In this document: piece by piece, positions 4,459-6,168 of the stretch | How the letters are laid out: every line of letters starts with the position of its first letter | How positions within the stretch are numbered: the stretch's first letter is position 1 | NCBI GenBank assembly: GCA_019240015.1 | Contig: JAFAZB010000449.1 | Coordinates: 1-6,168, forward strand | Reading direction: 5' to 3' | From: Solirubrobacterales bacterium | GTDB lineage: Bacteria > Actinomycetota > Thermoleophilia > Solirubrobacterales > Solirubrobacteraceae | Length of the DNA: 6,168 bases | The notes under the pieces: generated by a model | The model's database searches: none | Told to the model about the DNA's origin: nothing | The model's input: the letters and a program-made list of their open reading frames with translations, nothing else | Translations under genes and position numbers: made by a program

Positions 4459-5820
4459 ATGGCGCACTCAACGGTTGGTGACGTCGCCCCACAGCCACTC
4501 CTGCGCCCGGCCGCGACTGCGGCCCTGGTCCTAGGGCTTCCGGTCTGTCTCGCCCTCGCTGTCGTGCAAGCCGGCAGCGATCACGCACTTCATAGGCCCT
4601 TGAGCGTGGTGCTCGCGGTCGGCGCCGTCGTGGCCGGCGTGATGGTGGTCAGCGTCGGTGGTCGTGCGGAGGTCTCGGGCTCCTTCATCGTGATCTTGCT
4701 CGCGGGCGCCTTTCTCGGGCCCACCTCGGCGTGCGCGGCCGCGATCGTCGCCGAGCTCGCCGCCACTCGACGGATCAAGACACGGCCGTACGCGTTTGCC
4801 AGCAACCTGCTGGCCGCGATGCTGCCGGCGCTCGCCGCTGCCAACCTGATCAGGCTGCTGGCTCCCAACGGCGCTCGGCAGACGCTCGGCTTCTACCTCG
4901 TGGTCGCGGCTGCCGGCGCGCTGTGCTTTCTGCTCAGCTTCGCGATCGCCGCCACCTACAACCAGGTCCTCAACCACCGCGCTGCGCTCGACCTCGAGAC
5001 GCTGCGCGCGCACGCCCCCAGCCTGGTCATCAACACGCTGCTGGCGGTCGCCGGCGCGGGCATCTACCTGCGCTTGGGCCTCGACGGGATCGCGTTCGCG
5101 CTGAGCGCGGTGTTCGCGTTCTCCTACATGCTGCAGCTGGTCGAGCGCGCCCGCGGTCGCTCCCAACAGTACGTGGCGCTGTCTTGGGGGGTGCTCGCCG
5201 GGCTGATGCGCTCGCTCGACATCCGCGACCAGCGCGCCGCCCGTCATGCCGCGGCGGTGGCGCGCTTCGCGCGCGACATCGCCGCCGCGGTGGGGATGAG
5301 CGAGCGGCAGCGTGAGCTGGCCCACACCGCCGGCCTGCTGCACGACATCGGTCACTTCGCGCTGTCGGATCGAGTGGCCGAGCGCGGGCGCACGTTGACC
5401 GACGAGGACTGGGTCGCGATCCACCGCCATCCGGCGCTGGGAGCCGACATGCTCAGGGATCTCGGCAACTACGGGCCGGTGGCCGAGATCGTGCTCGCCC
5501 ATCACGAGCGAATCGACGGCCGGGGCTACCCCAACGGACTGACCGGCGATCAGATCCCCGAGATCGCGAAGATCATCTCCGTCGCCGAGGTCTACGACAC
5601 GATCACCGCGAGCGATACCTACCGTACGCAGATGAGCTCCTTCGAGGCACTGACCGAGCTGCGCCGGGTGGCGGGTAGCCAGCTCGATGCGCGCTACGTG
5701 GAGGTGCTGGGCGGATTACTGACCGGCGAGAGCGTCGAGTACCGCCACGCGGACGCGGCGGACTTCGATAGCGAGCTCGACATGGAGCGCCGGATCAGGG
5801 AAGCCGGCGCACACGCGTAG
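4459..5820 (+). CDS. Membrane-anchored HD-GYP domain protein, probable cyclic-di-GMP phosphodiesterase
   Basis: A 453-residue inner-membrane protein. Residues about 15-230 hold some seven hydrophobic segments (about 18-37, 47-66, 74-99, 113-134, 143-166, 186-204, 209-227), a MASE-like membrane sensor of unnamed type. A linker leads to a cytoplasmic HD-GYP domain at about 240-420: H263, HTAGLLHD (H289; H295-D296 is the HD pair), IHRHPALGADML (H324), AHHERIDGRGYP (H348, H349, GYP 356-358) and VAEVYDTITASDTYR (377-389). HD-GYP enzymes use two or three metal ions to hydrolyse cyclic-di-GMP, usually to pGpG or GMP. The metal-binding core is largely kept. Two positions differ from the consensus: HDIGK is HDIGH (His299), and the late metal-ligand Asp of vaDayDA is Glu377. 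Activity is therefore likely but unproven. The gene is divergent from regulator 2 and sits behind a dyad-containing promoter. The ATG is supported by hydrophobic onset at residue 18 and by the promoter spacing. Confidence 0.93.
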   Translation: MAHSTVGDVAPQPLLRPAATAALVLGLPVCLALAVVQAGSDHALHRPLSVVLAVGAVVAGVMVVSVGGRAEVSGSFIVILLAGAFLGPTSACAAAIVAELAATRRIKTRPYAFASNLLAAMLPALAAANLIRLLAPNGARQTLGFYLVVAAAGALCFLLSFAIAATYNQVLNHRAALDLETLRAHAPSLVINTLLAVAGAGIYLRLGLDGIAFALSAVFAFSYMLQLVERARGRSQQYVALSWGVLAGLMRSLDIRDQRAARHAAAVARFARDIAAAVGMSERQRELAHTAGLLHDIGHFALSDRVAERGRTLTDEDWVAIHRHPALGADMLRDLGNYGPVAEIVLAHHERIDGRGYPNGLTGDQIPEIAKIISVAEVYDTITASDTYRTQMSSFEALTELRRVAGSQLDARYVEVLGGLLTGESVEYRHADAADFDSELDMERRIREAGAHA

Positions 5821-6056
5821 GCCGTCCGCGGCGGGCACGCGCTGCCCTGAGCGCGGCCGGCCGCACGAACGGCAATCGGTGCGCTGGCGCTGGCGCGTCA
5901 CTGGGCGCGGACGCGCCGAGCGAGCGCCGCCACGGTGGGCAACCCGGGGCGGGGCGCGCCACGGCAGGTGCGTCTTGCGCAGGGAACGCCCACTCCCAGC
6001 TGGGCAGCAGGTATCCCACGCCTGGCTCGTAGAGGCGCCGATACACGTGTAGTGGC
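5821..6056. other. Convergent intergenic spacer
   Basis: A 236-base GC-rich stretch between two genes that point at each other. It contains short perfect palindromes: GCGGCCGGCCGC (5853-5864), CCCAGCTGGG (5995-6004) and TACACGTGTA (6042-6051, six bases past the leftward gene's stop). None is followed by a T tract, so no intrinsic terminator can be named. I see no convincing gene. Confidence 0.5.
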
Positions 6057-6168
6057 TTAGCTGGCCTTGCGCTCCGGAACGGCGTAGGCGCTCTGCTGCT
6101 GCAGTGAGCCGATGAACTGATCGATCTGCTCTTGACTGAAGCGACGCTGACCGCCTGGCGTCCGGTAC
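6057..6168 (-). CDS. Excisionase/BldC-like helix-turn-helix protein, C-terminal fragment; 5' end outside window
   Basis: Reading leftward from the right edge gives 36 whole codons to a TAA at 6059-6057. The visible sequence starts YRTPGGQRRFSQEQIDQFI and ends about 17 residues later with a polar tail. RTpGGxRRFs followed by an acidic/hydrophobic helix is the wing and last helix of the small MerR-like HTH family that includes BldC and phage excisionases. The usual His of GGHRRF is Gln here. The recognition helix lies off the window, so target and full length are unknown. It is convergent with the HD-GYP gene, with 236 bases between them. Confidence 0.7.
   Translation of the reverse strand, partial: YRTPGGQRRFSQEQIDQFIGSLQQQSAYAVPERKAS

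Noticed and set aside
4531..5505. Minus-strand open frame of 324 residues
   Set aside because: Antisense to the HD-GYP gene; His/Arg/Gln-rich product with no fold.
5853..5864. GCGGCCGGCCGC palindrome as a terminator of the HD-GYP gene
   Set aside because: No loop and no T tract; palindromes of this kind are frequent in GC-rich DNA.
5795..6046. Minus-strand GTG-initiated open frame of 83 residues, starting 10 bases after the stop of the helix-turn-helix gene
   Set aside because: The first 25 residues look protein-like, but the rest is Ala/Pro/Arg-rich, it overlaps the 3' end of the HD-GYP gene, and no ribosome-binding site is visible. It could be a small downstream gene, but I cannot support it.

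Overview
High-GC bacterial DNA (roughly two thirds G+C) that reads as chromosome of an actinobacterium. My best guess is Thermoleophilia/Solirubrobacterales. This rests on recalled resemblance only: an actinobacterial IleRS2, MerR regulators with a cobalamin-fold tail, and a membrane HD-GYP protein with an HDIGH/VAEVYD signature. No search was run. There is no mobile element, CRISPR array, tRNA or rRNA gene.

Layout. (1) 1-1638, minus: the first 546 codons of ileS, isoleucyl-tRNA synthetase, whose 3' end lies off the left edge. (2) 1709-2602, minus: MerR-type regulator 1. (3) 2735-3241, minus: a small zinc-ribbon + PAS protein. (4) 3243-4157, minus: MerR-type regulator 2, a paralogue of regulator 1, ending one base before the PAS gene begins. 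(5) 4158-4458: a 301-base divergent intergenic region with dyad symmetries and promoter-like elements. (6) 4459-5820, plus: a membrane-anchored HD-GYP protein, a likely cyclic-di-GMP phosphodiesterase. (7) 5821-6056: convergent spacer with no convincing gene. (8) 6057-6168, minus: the C-terminal end of an excisionase/BldC-like helix-turn-helix protein.

How they may work together. Two MerR-type paralogues with degenerate cobalamin-binding-like sensor domains bracket a stand-alone PAS protein and face a membrane HD-GYP enzyme. This looks like a compact signalling and transcription cassette. The link is strengthened by the DNA: regulator 1 (from its second ATG) and the HD-GYP gene share exactly the promoter-to-start geometry TTGCG-N20-TAA-N9-ATG, both regulators carry a near-identical 13-mer just upstream of their starts, and the HD-GYP promoter contains a strong dyad. 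None of the genes whose start is visible has a clear Shine-Dalgarno sequence, so leaderless mRNAs are likely for ileS, regulator 1 and the HD-GYP gene. The visible IleRS has a swapped HIGH motif (GSHH), the form linked to mupirocin hyper-resistance in some type-2 IleRS enzymes.
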